64,000 bases of DNA. It comes from Desulfosoma sp. (GTDB lineage: Bacteria; Desulfobacterota; Syntrophobacteria; Syntrophobacterales; DSM-9756). Below the pieces are notes generated by a model. It was not told the DNA's origin. It saw nothing but the letters and a program-made list of their open reading frames with translations, and did not search any database. Location of the stretch: positions 90,691-154,690 of the forward strand of contig JBBFKY010000008.1 of assembly GCA_037481875.1 (NCBI GenBank). Direction: 5' to 3'. Position 1 is the first letter of the stretch. Each line of letters begins with the position of its first letter. Of this stretch, positions 44,649 through 54,495 are shown piece after piece. The position numbers and the translations under genes were made by a program.

Positions 44649-47600
44649 TCAAGAAGTGATCCAAGACAGTTTGGATTTGAACCATTGGGCCGATCGTTCC
44701 ACGGTCCAGTGGCTCTTGATGTACTCCCTCGCCGCATGTCCTCGGCGTCGAGCTTCGGTTCTGTTGTCAAACACCAAGCGCATCAACTCTGCCGTGTGGG
44801 ACACAGATGGCTCAGCGAGCTTTTGATCCGAGGTGTAAAAGCCACTTTCCTCTGACAGGCGGCTGTGAACAGGTTGCAAGGCCTCCACGTCGATAAGAAA
44901 ACTATTGGAGTCATCCATGAAGTCCAGATGTCCCCCCCAACGCGTGGCGATAACCGGCAAACCCATGGCCATGGCCTCCATGTAAGGCAGCCCGAACCCT
45001 TCACCCCTGGAAGGCAATACGAATGCATCTGCTGTGGCAAAAAGGGACGGCATGTATTGCTCGGGAATGAACCTGTCGAGAACGATAACGGAAGGGGCTT
45101 TTTGAGGATCTACTCCGAGGTTTTCAATATATTCCTTGATACGGTCGCTGATGGGCGGCTGCTGAATTCTGTAGGGATACGTCCTGAGGATAAGGCAAAC
45201 ATCCTCTTGAGCCGAAAAGGCCGATAGGTACGCACGCAAGAGAACATCCCAGCCTTTTCGGTGCGTCCATTGAAACACTGAAAGAAAGGCAAACCCTTTT
45301 CGGTTCCTAATTAAAAGCGGAGAAACACGATGAGGGTTAAAAATATTCGTGTCAATGCCAGTAGGAAACACGTCAATACGTTCTGAACTTACGCCGCCTC
45401 GCGTGAAGGTTTCCTTGTTGAATGTGCTGGGCACCCAAATCTCATCCATTCGATTACACGCTTCCGCCCAGCCCGAAGGCAGTCGGTCAGTCTCAAAGGT
45501 CACCACCCCCACATAAGTGCAAAAACCAGGGTTTTCTTCGCGCCAACGGCTAAAAACCTCCGTCCCGTCCTCCAAGGTGGGAACAGCCATACACAAGTAG
45601 GCTCCTAGTCCAACCGGCTTGCGCATGAGATCCTGCCACCGGGCGGCTTCCGGCGGAGTCAAATGGCGAATAAATCGCTTGTCCGCCGCCGTCGCCTTCA
45701 CCATGATGGGAATGCCGGTTTGCTCCAACGCCTCGATAATTCTTCGAGCATGGGATGCATATCCGTTGTAATTGAGAACCTGGCTTTGCCATCTGATTCC
45801 TCGAATGGTCACGAAACTTGCAGTGGTGGATCTCTCACTGCGATCCTTCCCGCTCGGGGGACAAGCCAAGATCCGATTTTCGTTTTCCATGGCAGATCCA
45901 GCCTGATGCTTCGCGCCCCATATCCGCATCGGGTTGCCGATTTTAAGTGGTTGAAACAGAGTGCTTTTACCCTCCAGTCCTACGATACGTTTACCCAGGA
46001 CTGATGTATCGCTCTCATTCGTACAAAAGCGTTTTCGCATGAACAAAGGGGTCCAGCCTTTATTGATCGCACTTTTTACACATAAATCCCTTTGGAAATA
46101 GAACACAGCATGATTTTCAGGAGACGACGAAGCTACGCTATCCACACCGTACTCGCGCCCCTTGATAGAACTCCAGCGCGTCTTGTCCCACAGAGGATGA
46201 GCTGGAACATATGTCTTTATCCCACCCAGCTTTTGGGCTACGTAAGAAAAATGAATGTCCTCGCCATTCTCCAAAGTGAACGGTTCCTCCTGCCAGAAGA
46301 AACGCAACCATTCTTTTCTGAAAAACCACGCGTGGCCAACTAAGTCCACCTCTACAACTTCGTCGTGGGGTTGCACCCAACCAACTCTAATATGATTTCG
46401 ATAATGACAGCCAGTAAGAATAACACCAACCCCTCCGAGAATACCAGGATGGCTCTTTATTGTATCAAAACAGTTTTCGATCCACTTAGGGCCTGGGATA
46501 GTGTCATCGTCAAAAATGGCAACGTAAGGGGTGTTTGCGAGATTCGCAACGGCAAATCTACCAAAATATTTCCAGTTGCGATCGCAGTAAAAGACTGCGT
46601 CAACCCCCGCAGCCCTATAAAAATCCACACCTCTAGTATCTTCGCTGCGGTTTACCCAGATCCATATCTCTTTCGGCGGTATTGTTTGTGTGCGCAATGA
46701 GACGACCTGTTCCCTCAAGATTGAATTTCGCCTATAGGCGGTCAGTATAGCTGTGTAAGCATTGCGATCATGGTATACAATCGAATGTATTTCCCTTTCA
46801 AACACATCAATTCCGGAAATGACTCTTCGTCGAATTTCGCTCAGCAATTGAAACCCACTCATCTCCCAAAGGCTTTCACTTGCAGCACCGATCATGGATT
46901 CATTGGTTATGACTCTACAACCTAAACTTTTCGCTTCTACGACAAGCCTATTGAAAGTCTCACATACCTGCGGCATAAAAACCAAACCCTTGTACTTGGA
47001 GAGACACTCTACGAGATGCTTCCATGGCTTAGGCGGTAGTACTTCATAGTCTACGCAATTCAATTGACACCACTCAATGGCTTCTCTTGTCCCTTTTATT
47101 TTGCTTCTGGATCCGAGTACGGCGAATTTATTGTTTTTGGGAACCTTCCGTGCGCAAAGAGAGCTTAAATGATCAAGCTCTTCATCGCTCCATAAACTCG
47201 TGCCTATGTTAATCACATTAGGTATGTTTAAGGCATTTTCAATAATATACTTACATAGGGTGCTTAAAACTATAACCTTGTGTGCCTTAGCATAAAATTC
47301 GCGGTTAATGATGGCCCAATCTGGGATCTTAAAGCCTGGAAAAACAGATGGATCTCTGCCTCTGACATATTTATGATCATGCTCATAAATAATATATTTA
47401 TGCTGCTGAATAGCCTTAACAGCAACATCGGAGAGTCCAGTAAAATTTCCAATCAGAATTACGTCAAAACCTCGCAAAACATGTAAGTTATTGTTTAGGT
47501 CGCCGCACCTAATGGTTTCTACATATATATTTCTTTTTCTAAGTTTATCAGTTAGTACATCATCATTTCTCTCGGCCCCTCCAGGAATAACCATGTCACG

Positions 47601-47702
47601 CAAAAAAAAGTCAGCAACAAATAGCACCCTTGGCTGGTCTACTCCACTTTCTTTTCTGGCCATGGGTTTCAACGAAATAGCACACCTATTAGCAACGGTC
47701 AT
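44649..47702 (-). CDS. Three-domain glycosyltransferase (GT-B-like, GT2, GT4)
   Basis: 1017 residues. Residues about 20-300 resemble a GT-B unit ending in PQVCETFNRLVVEAKSLGCRVIT. Residues about 310-560 form a GT2 unit (AYTAILTAYRRNSILREQVVSLRTQT; metal motif VAIFDDDTIPGPKWIE). Residues about 640-1017 form a GT4 unit (DRLPSGWAEACNRMDEIWVPSTFN; PSRGEGFGLPYMEAMAMGLPVIATRWGG) close to the first half of the downstream tandem GT4. The first 2 kb (roughly 45.9-47.7 kb) is visibly more AT-rich than the GT4 part, suggesting a composite origin. GAGGAA precedes the ATG at 47702. Confidence 0.85.
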   Translation of the reverse strand: MTVANRCAISLKPMARKESGVDQPRVLFVADFFLRDMVIPGGAERNDDVLTDKLRKRNIYVETIRCGDLNNNLHVLRGFDVILIGNFTGLSDVAVKAIQQHKYIIYEHDHKYVRGRDPSVFPGFKIPDWAIINREFYAKAHKVIVLSTLCKYIIENALNIPNVINIGTSLWSDEELDHLSSLCARKVPKNNKFAVLGSRSKIKGTREAIEWCQLNCVDYEVLPPKPWKHLVECLSKYKGLVFMPQVCETFNRLVVEAKSLGCRVITNESMIGAASESLWEMSGFQLLSEIRRRVISGIDVFEREIHSIVYHDRNAYTAILTAYRRNSILREQVVSLRTQTIPPKEIWIWVNRSEDTRGVDFYRAAGVDAVFYCDRNWKYFGRFAVANLANTPYVAIFDDDTIPGPKWIENCFDTIKSHPGILGGVGVILTGCHYRNHIRVGWVQPHDEVVEVDLVGHAWFFRKEWLRFFWQEEPFTLENGEDIHFSYVAQKLGGIKTYVPAHPLWDKTRWSSIKGREYGVDSVASSSPENHAVFYFQRDLCVKSAINKGWTPLFMRKRFCTNESDTSVLGKRIVGLEGKSTLFQPLKIGNPMRIWGAKHQAGSAMENENRILACPPSGKDRSERSTTASFVTIRGIRWQSQVLNYNGYASHARRIIEALEQTGIPIMVKATAADKRFIRHLTPPEAARWQDLMRKPVGLGAYLCMAVPTLEDGTEVFSRWREENPGFCTYVGVVTFETDRLPSGWAEACNRMDEIWVPSTFNKETFTRGGVSSERIDVFPTGIDTNIFNPHRVSPLLIRNRKGFAFLSVFQWTHRKGWDVLLRAYLSAFSAQEDVCLILRTYPYRIQQPPISDRIKEYIENLGVDPQKAPSVIVLDRFIPEQYMPSLFATADAFVLPSRGEGFGLPYMEAMAMGLPVIATRWGGHLDFMDDSNSFLIDVEALQPVHSRLSEESGFYTSDQKLAEPSVSHTAELMRLVFDNRTEARRRGHAAREYIKSHWTVERSAQWFKSKLSWITS

Positions 47703-48081
47703 CTTTTATTCCTCACCGCCATAAAGGTTTTGTATTGATTTAGCTGGTAACAAGTCCAAAACAAACAGATGAGCCGGCTGTGAAAGCCCCTTGCCGGCAC
47801 CAGCCCGCTAAGTATCACCTGCCCCACAGGATCAAGGTAGAAAAAGAACCATACAAGGACTTGCACAGAGACAGCTGTATTATCTCCTATATCGCATTCG
47901 AACTCTTGTATAAAACATGCGCCACTAGAGTCTAAAGAACAGGCTCCTCTCAACTGAACTCAACTAAATCCCGCTCTTCGAAATTGTGAAAACAGTTGTG
48001 TATATATTATCACGCATACCATTGCAAAATACATAGACTGAAATGTCATATAGACAAGCACCAAATATGCCAATTCGCATT
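47703..48081. other. AT-rich interval without a recognisable gene
   Basis: 379 nt between the large glycosyltransferase gene and wecB. Short open frames exist on the minus strand (for example 47699-47953) but show no family signature or ribosome binding site. Its base composition is lower in GC than the surrounding genes. Confidence 0.5.
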
Positions 48082-49242
48082 CTAGACATTCTTCCGTGTT
48101 GAACATTTAGCTGACTCCTTGGCAATGATATCAACAATTCGCTCCGCCGCCCTACCATCCCCATAACAGAACACCGGTCGGCTCATGCGCATATAGTACG
48201 CGGGATCATCAAGAAGTTGGTTTGCTTTGCTAACGATCCGCTCTGAATCGGTCCCAACTAGCTCTGCCATGCCCAGTTCCACGGCTTCTGCACGCTCTGT
48301 CACATCGCGCATTACAAGGACAGGCTTTCCAAGAGCTGGTGCCTCTTCCTGAACCCCTCCTGAATCGGTAAGGACTATGTACGCACGATGCATCAGGGCG
48401 ACAAAATGTTGATAATGGAGCGGCTTAAGCAGATGGATGTTTCTGTATCCACTAAGAGCGCGGTGAACGGGATTATAGACACAAGGGTTTAGGTGCACCG
48501 GATATACGATTTCAATGTCCTTTCGTTGAGCAAGGCGACAGAGGGCTACACAAATATTTTTCAGCCCATCACCGAAATTTTCGCGTCTGTGGCTGGTTAC
48601 TAGTACGAGTCGGCGATTATGGCTGTCGCAAAGACTTAGTGCAGGAATGGCGCTTTTCAAGTCATTCATCAATCTAACATCCCCTGTCACCTTCTGGACC
48701 ATCCAGAGCAGGGCATCGACAACTGTATTTCCGGTAACATGAATTTGCTCTAGCGGTATTCCTTCCCGAAGTAGGTTTTCGCGGGCAGCTTGCGTGGGCG
48801 CAAAGTGCAAACTTGCCAATAATCCGGTAATTCTCCGGTTGGCTTCCTCCGGAAAAGGCATTTGAAGATTTCGTGTTCGCAGGCCTGCTTCGACATGTGC
48901 GGTGGGAATACCTCGGTAGAAAGCTGCTAATGTGGCTACCATGGTTGTGGTAGTGTCACCCTGCACGATCACCCATTCAGGTCTTTGCTCCACCAGAACC
49001 TTGTCCAAGCCTGAAAGGAGCCGTGAACTTAGCTCCGCTAAGCTTTGGTCCGGCCGCATCAGATTCAAGTCTAAATCGGGCTCGATTTCAAAGATCCGGA
49101 TGGCATCCCGAAGCATTTCTCGGTGCTGACCCGTGCAACATATGAACGGAAGAAACTTGCCGCTGTCTTTCAGCGCCCGAACTACGGGGGCCAACTTGAT
49201 GGCCTCGGGACGCGTACCGATGATGACGAGCACCTTAGTCAT
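48082..49242 (-). CDS. wecB: UDP-N-acetylglucosamine 2-epimerase (non-hydrolysing)
   Basis: 386 residues. It interconverts UDP-GlcNAc and UDP-ManNAc, supplying precursors for surface or flagellar sugars. Motifs are the start TKVLVIIGTRPEAIKLAPVVRAL, VIVQGDTTTTMVATLAAFY, PTAHVEAGLRT, FPEEANRRITGLLASLHFAPT, TSHRRENFGDGL and LTDSGGVQEEAPALGKPVLVMRD. AGGAGCGG precedes the ATG. It is the most upstream gene of the minus-strand glycosylation run and is separated from it by an AT-rich gap. Confidence 0.95.
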   Translation of the reverse strand: MTKVLVIIGTRPEAIKLAPVVRALKDSGKFLPFICCTGQHREMLRDAIRIFEIEPDLDLNLMRPDQSLAELSSRLLSGLDKVLVEQRPEWVIVQGDTTTTMVATLAAFYRGIPTAHVEAGLRTRNLQMPFPEEANRRITGLLASLHFAPTQAARENLLREGIPLEQIHVTGNTVVDALLWMVQKVTGDVRLMNDLKSAIPALSLCDSHNRRLVLVTSHRRENFGDGLKNICVALCRLAQRKDIEIVYPVHLNPCVYNPVHRALSGYRNIHLLKPLHYQHFVALMHRAYIVLTDSGGVQEEAPALGKPVLVMRDVTERAEAVELGMAELVGTDSERIVSKANQLLDDPAYYMRMSRPVFCYGDGRAAERIVDIIAKESAKCSTRKNV

Positions 49243-49380
49243 TCACCGCTCCTGGTTAATTCCTAGATGCATGAAATTAAATTTTCACAAATAACTCAAA
49301 TAACTGTGGTTTTGTATATAACATGTTCCTATTATATGCTTTTCGTGGTATAGATCTTTTTATTATCCGCTCACTCGACA

Positions 49381-51000
49381 GGTGCGCTCTTCAAAGAAAT
49401 TGAGGTCGAACACCCTTGGAAGTCTCTCTCCAAGGGACGCTCGGGTTTCATCCTCTTGGGCAATTTCATCAACGACAGGACGAGTATTTTCGGACGTATG
49501 AACAGGGAAGTTCCGGGCTGCCCGAGGATTTCTCACGACGATGTCGTTACGACTTCCCTGAGGCTTATGTACCAGCAAAAGAGCTTCTTTGAAGTCGCCG
49601 CTACAGTTGCTGAAGACGACTGGTTCAAGGAGTCTTCCGTCGAGACCGTCTCTTCGGAGGAAACCCTGCGACACCGCTTTTACCGGTAAGCTCACGTTCT
49701 CATGTGCCTTGTCGCGCACTTCAGCACAGAATTCCTTGAAACGACCAAGGCTTCGGTAACGCCGTTTTCCACGGGCCACGCGGCTTTGGATTTTGATTTC
49801 TTCTTTTTGGACAATTCCGGAACCAAGAAAATAGGTAGTTTTCAAACATACCAGTTTTAGGACGGATGCGCACCCATCGGCGCCTACCTGCGGGGGCAAG
49901 AGACCTGGTGACTGGGTATCAAGCTCAGAGAGGAGAGTCCACATTCCCAGAATGGATTCGTCGGCTTTTTTTCCGAGATGTTGAACCCCGCCCGCCTGCT
50001 TCCTCATAGGTCCCTTTTCGTGCGAAAGCACCCGGCTCACGGTGCGCTGAAAAGCGCTGTGGGACTTCGCCGACACGCGAACATCGCCGGTATCATCGCA
50101 CTCTGACTGATCCGAAGAGGTAATCGGTTGAAGCTGCAGCTCGGAAGCCGCCGCCTGGCGTTTCCTTTCTTCCACAGTGTCACTCTCAGGTTCTGCCCGG
50201 GATAGCCCGGGCCGGGCCGAAACCGTGAAAGCCAGCCGTTCCCAAGTTTTGAATGGTGTACCTATGTCTCGAAATGCGCAAGAATTCATCGCTAGCAACC
50301 TTCCGCCCTCCGAGACACCGCAGGGTGCCGAAAGGAGCGGAGCCGAACACCACCAAGCCTTGAAAATGGGTTTCAAACGCTGCACCGTCAGTTCGCAGCC
50401 TTTCTATTCACGAATTCAGGTTGTAAGTCTCAGCTCCTATTTTCTGCTCTACACATATCTACACATAGATAAGCTACTTTATTGTTTCCGTATTTATGAA
50501 TAGTCTATGACGCGTGTCGACAGGCTTTCAAGCCGAGGCGATTCACACGCACCCACTACCCTTTGCATTTGATGTGCCAAATCGCTTTTCAACTGGCTTT
50601 GGCTTGGTACCTCGGCCAGATTCGGCCGAATTTGTATCCACATTTTCAAGGTCTTCCACGAAAGTTGGTCACAGGTTGCGCCACCAAGCACCCGGCCAAG
50701 GAAAACAAACAAGCAGGCGCAGCCGTCAGGATCTTTTCTCTTCACTGTTTTGTAGTCTTTAGGGTTCGAGTGCGTGCGAAAAAAGAACTGTTAGACGGGG
50801 GGCAGTTCATTGCTTTGGGCACAGCAGGTGACCGTTTTGGATCGAGACCGCCAATAAAGAAAGCTGGTGGGGTCTTACAGATATTTCTGCATTTGCCCTT
50901 GATCACCCAGGTCTATGTGAGCACCTTGGGGACCGGTAAAGACGAACCATAAAGCCACGAGAGGCCGTTAAGGGCAGAGGAGTTTGCTTTTTCGATAGGT
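49381..51000 (+). pseudogene. Decayed IS1380-family transposase
   Basis: On the plus strand a broken reading frame follows the family order. 49381-49689 gives LLGNFINDRTS..., CPRISHDDVVTTSLRLMYQQKSFFEVAA and SEETLRHRF. A different frame from about 49701 gives LDFDFFFLDNSGTKKIGSFQTYQF, an in-frame stop, then APIGAYLRGQETW, another stop, and LREESTFPEWIRRLF. That is the DDE catalytic region seen as ...DNSGTKKEGVSRTY... in intact copies. At least two frameshifts and several stops destroy it. The 3' limit is vague; the sequence to about 51000 shows no clear family match. No terminal repeats or target duplication could be defined. Confidence 0.7.
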
Positions 51001-51741
51001 TCGACCCCAAAGGGACAACGAGCCGTTCTCTTTGAGGAACGTGTGTCAATTTTGTGACGTCCTGATTCCCCTTATTTTTGGAAGCTTCGGCCGGAAGGCT
51101 TAAAAGGGGGTTCAAGGAAAACGGTTCACCCTCTTGCAAAACCCATCCCATCTTACCATTGGTGCAAGTTCCTATCCTGGAGGTCATTTTCGCATTCTCA
51201 AGGAGGCGCAACAAGGTGTTGTCCTGGAACGATTCTTGAGCTTCTCGCCGCTCGATCCGGTTTTTCTGAACAAAGCGAATCACTTTGTCGGACTCGAATG
51301 TCATCCGAGGCCAAAGACTTTTCGTCATGGACTTATGTGCGGTCAACGAATAGGATTCTCTTCTTGTTCAGCGCGCCCGGGAACGAGACTCTTCTTGAGC
51401 AGGAAAGACTGGACCTTATTCTGGAGTCCGACCCATGACCGAGAGGGGACCAACTCGCGGCGCATCGTTGCTTAGTTAATTCTCAATGTATCCCTCGTGC
51501 CTTTGCTTAGGCGTTCCGGTGGTGCCATGGAGTGGAGAAAAAATTTTTCGTCTTTTGAGTTCCAAGGCCCAAAAATTGCTGATATTCGGTTTTCGCGAAA
51601 ACTTATACACGCCGAGTCCTGCAGCTCGACTTCCACCACCCCATAGGACAAGGTTTTTTCTATGGCACCATGAAAGATTACGGCATATTTTGAAATGTTT
51701 TACTTCAGTCTAGAGTTCTTTGGAGTGTTCAAGAGCACGCC
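51001..51741. other. Further noncoding or decayed mobile-element DNA
   Basis: The interval has no intact gene. A minus-strand fragment at about 51440-51300 (RRELVPSRSWVGLQNKVQSFLLKKSLVP) vaguely recalls an IS110-type helix, but I cannot confirm it. It probably continues the insertion-sequence debris that separates the two glycan clusters. Confidence 0.35.
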
Positions 51742-53073
51742 ATGACGGAAAAACAAGAAGGCCGTTTCAGCAACCGACCTCGCCTGATGGTTCTTACCTC
51801 CACTTTCCCGAGATGGCCGGGGGACCGAGAACCTAGGTTCGTCTACGATCTTTGCCGGCGGCTCACAGATGCCTTTGAGGTCCATGTGCTGGCACCTCAC
51901 ACCCATCGCGCCAAGCGCTGTGAAACCATGGATGGCATGAAGGTTCATCGATTCTCTTATTTTCCCGCAAAGTATCAAAACCTCGCCTATGAGGGCGGTA
52001 TTCTGGAAAAGATCAAGAAAAAACCCTGGGTCCTTTTTCAAGTCCCTTTTTTTCTGGCAGCCCAAATCATTTCTATTCGGCGTCTGATAGCCGCAAGGCG
52101 TTTCCACGCTTTGCATGCCCACTGGATCATTCCCCAGGGACTTTGCGCCGTGCTGGCTCAATGGGGACGTCCTGTCAGGATTCCCATCCTTTGTACAAGC
52201 CATGGTGGAGATCTTTTCGGGCTGCGAGGCCAGTTTTTTGACATCCTCCGTCGTTGGATTCTCGATCGCAGCGACGTCGTCACGGTGGTCAGCCATGCCA
52301 TGGCCCAAAAGCTTCGAAACATCGGTGTTCGAACCCCATGTCATGTCATCCCCATGGGAACCGATCTGAGCGAACTTTTCACTCCGGATTTTTCCGTACC
52401 ACGCCGAAAAGCCACTGTTCTCTATGTGGGTCGCCTTGTGGAAAAGAAGGGGGTTCGGTATCTTGTTGAGGCTTTTAAGCTTGTGCTTCAAGCGGTTCCC
52501 ACGGCGGAACTCTGGATTGTAGGTTCAGGTCCCGAGGAGGCCTCGTTGAAAAAGCTTGCCGCTGGTTTCGCTCCCGTGAGGTCGGTCGACGGGACAAGTC
52601 CTCATGCTTTCCCTTGGGATTTACCCCCGCAGCCTGGTTCCATCACTTTTTGCGGCTCGGTGTCCCATGAAGACCTTCCCGCTTTTTACCGCACGGCCAC
52701 TGTCACAGTGGTACCATCGGTGGTGGCGCGCAGCGGCGATCAGGAAGGTCTCGGTCTCGTACTGGTAGAGGCCATGGGTTGCGGTTGCCCCGTCATCGCT
52801 TCCGACCTTCCCGCCATCCGCGACGTCGTTCAAGATCAAAAAACCGGCCTTTTCGTGGAACCGGGCAATATTCCTTCATTGGCAGCGGCCATTTGCGGGG
52901 CATTAGATCACCCAGGGATACGAGAAACTCTTTCAGTCCATGGACGCCGTTGGGTTGAAAATCACTTTGAATGGAGCCGGATACACGAAAGCTTCATGAA
53001 AGTCCTTGTAGGCATAGGCTCCGTGAACCGAAGACCCTCGGACAGCCATGAGAGCTTATCTTGGGGAACTTAA
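51742..53073 (+). CDS. GT4-family glycosyltransferase
   Basis: 443 residues. N-terminal MVLTSTFPRWPGDREPRFVYDLCRRL and HAHWIIPQGLCAVL (acceptor half). C-terminal VLYVGRLVEKKGVRYLVEAFKLV, AELWIVGSGPEE, and DQEGLGLVLVEAMGCGCPVIASDLPAIRDVV (nucleotide-sugar half). It transfers a sugar to a surface glycan in the cytoplasm. The gene opens a plus-strand cluster with a flippase, a methyltransferase and a GT9, so it likely builds an O-antigen- or capsule-like polymer. The ribosome binding site is weak. Confidence 0.9.
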   Translation: MTEKQEGRFSNRPRLMVLTSTFPRWPGDREPRFVYDLCRRLTDAFEVHVLAPHTHRAKRCETMDGMKVHRFSYFPAKYQNLAYEGGILEKIKKKPWVLFQVPFFLAAQIISIRRLIAARRFHALHAHWIIPQGLCAVLAQWGRPVRIPILCTSHGGDLFGLRGQFFDILRRWILDRSDVVTVVSHAMAQKLRNIGVRTPCHVIPMGTDLSELFTPDFSVPRRKATVLYVGRLVEKKGVRYLVEAFKLVLQAVPTAELWIVGSGPEEASLKKLAAGFAPVRSVDGTSPHAFPWDLPPQPGSITFCGSVSHEDLPAFYRTATVTVVPSVVARSGDQEGLGLVLVEAMGCGCPVIASDLPAIRDVVQDQKTGLFVEPGNIPSLAAAICGALDHPGIRETLSVHGRRWVENHFEWSRIHESFMKVLVGIGSVNRRPSDSHESLSWGT

Positions 53074-53097
53074 CGTCGGGCGGGTGCTTTCATAGCA

Positions 53098-54495
53098 ATG
53101 GATGACAAGATAGAAAAAGGCGCCCGAAGCTCCGGGAGCCAAAACGGCATGGGAGCATCCGCCCGGTACGGCGTGCATCTGACCGGGCAGGCCCCCTTGA
53201 ACCATCGTCTATTGATCTCTTTTTTGAGCTGGCGTCCTGGGGCCTTCGCTCGCGATGGAGCACGGATTTTTTTCTGGTTGGGTCTACGCGCCGCTTTTCA
53301 GGCTGTAACCGTCGTGCTGCTTGCGCGCTGGCTGGGAGCCTCAGGCTACGGTGTTTTTGTGGCTGCCCTTGCCGTGGCGAGTTTTTTTACTCCCATAGCC
53401 GCCATGGGCATGCCGGCGGTGCTCCTGCGTGACGGGGCACGCCATTGCGATCGATTACCTTGGCTTTTGATGCGGTCATTGCGTCTGTCCTTGTTAGCGA
53501 TCATTGCTTGCGTCATCATGGCAACCCTCGCCCAACGGTGGAGCCTGCCCCCATCTGCCCCGCTGTGGGCGCTGGTTTTCCTGGCGGCCGGTGAAATCGC
53601 CGGGGGCGCATGGACCGAGATTTTCGCCCGAACAGCGCAAGCCAAGGCACAATCCCATCGCTTTGGAGCGATCCTGGCAGGATTGGCCGCCGTTCGGCTC
53701 TCTGCGCTTTTGTTTCTTGCCGCTTTAGGCCCACCCACCCCTTGCGCTTGGATGCTGGCCTTCGGTCTCTCTAGTCTGGTTTATGTGGCGCTTCTCACCC
53801 TTGGTGCATGGCCTCTTCTGGGACACATCAAGCAGGCGGGCTTTGCCCCCACCACTTGGAAAGAAACGGGACCGGCAGTGCGCGAAGGATTTCCTTTTGT
53901 CACCGGAGCCCTGGCGTTTCGTTTGCAGGCAGAGTTCAATAAGCCGGTCCTGGCGCACTTGGGCTACGCCCAAGCGGGGGCCTTTAGCATTGCACAGCGA
54001 GCAGTTGATTTCGCCGCCTTGCCGTTAGCGGCATTGCAGGAAGCGCTATGGCCGAGGTTTTTTGCGGCCGCCAATCCGCGCCAACGTGCCATCCGCACAG
54101 GGGCCCTACTAGTCTTGTTGGCTGCAGCCACGGGGTCGGCCCTTGCTCTGGCGGCTCCGCTGTTGCCATCGTTGCTCGGCCATGATTACCAAGAGGCAGG
54201 ACAAGTGCTTGTCTGGCTGGCGCTTTTGCCCGCGCTTCAGGTGTGTCGTAATCTGGGCAACGCTTGGCTCATGGCTCTTGGCTACAGTCATCTGCTTACT
54301 GTCGTTTATGTTCTTGCAGCGGTTGCCGGTGTCACCTCAACGCTGATGTGGGTGCCACGCTATGGGTTGCATGGTGCAATGGCTGCGGCCTATAGCGGCG
54401 ACCTTGCTGCAATCTTTGTGCAGGCTTTGGCATTGTACGGAAAAAGCGACGCATCGAAAACCGCGGACCCATGCGTGAGGTTGAATCGAGAATGA
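53098..54495 (+). CDS. Polysaccharide flippase (Wzx-like, MOP superfamily)
   Basis: 465 residues with about 12 hydrophobic segments after a polar N-terminus of about 40. The start region FWLGLRAAFQAVTVVLLARWLGASGYGVFVAALAVA is typical of polysaccharide-export flippases. Mid-protein FRLQAEFNKPVLAHLGYAQAGAFSIAQRAVDFAALPLAAL and the C-terminal YGLHGAMAAAYSGDLAAIFVQAL fit as well. It would move a lipid-linked glycan across the inner membrane. Its codon use is more GC-rich than that of the flanking GT4. Its stop overlaps the next start as ATGA. Confidence 0.85.
   Translation: MDDKIEKGARSSGSQNGMGASARYGVHLTGQAPLNHRLLISFLSWRPGAFARDGARIFFWLGLRAAFQAVTVVLLARWLGASGYGVFVAALAVASFFTPIAAMGMPAVLLRDGARHCDRLPWLLMRSLRLSLLAIIACVIMATLAQRWSLPPSAPLWALVFLAAGEIAGGAWTEIFARTAQAKAQSHRFGAILAGLAAVRLSALLFLAALGPPTPCAWMLAFGLSSLVYVALLTLGAWPLLGHIKQAGFAPTTWKETGPAVREGFPFVTGALAFRLQAEFNKPVLAHLGYAQAGAFSIAQRAVDFAALPLAALQEALWPRFFAAANPRQRAIRTGALLVLLAAATGSALALAAPLLPSLLGHDYQEAGQVLVWLALLPALQVCRNLGNAWLMALGYSHLLTVVYVLAAVAGVTSTLMWVPRYGLHGAMAAAYSGDLAAIFVQALALYGKSDASKTADPCVRLNRE

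Noticed and set aside
49331..49336. TATAAT upstream of wecB as a -10 box
   Set aside because: No acceptable -35 lies 16-18 nt upstream, and the region is AT-rich enough for chance matches.
49363..50385. 340-codon open frame on the minus strand
   Set aside because: It is antisense to the IS1380-type remnant, has no ribosome binding site, and its composition looks random; the plus-strand transposase pieces explain the DNA better.
50563..50952. Plus-strand 129-codon frame
   Set aside because: It starts within decayed insertion DNA and shows no family motif I can defend; it is included in the debris instead.
51700..52491. 263-codon minus-strand frame
   Set aside because: It is fully antisense to the well-supported GT4 gene and has no domain features.
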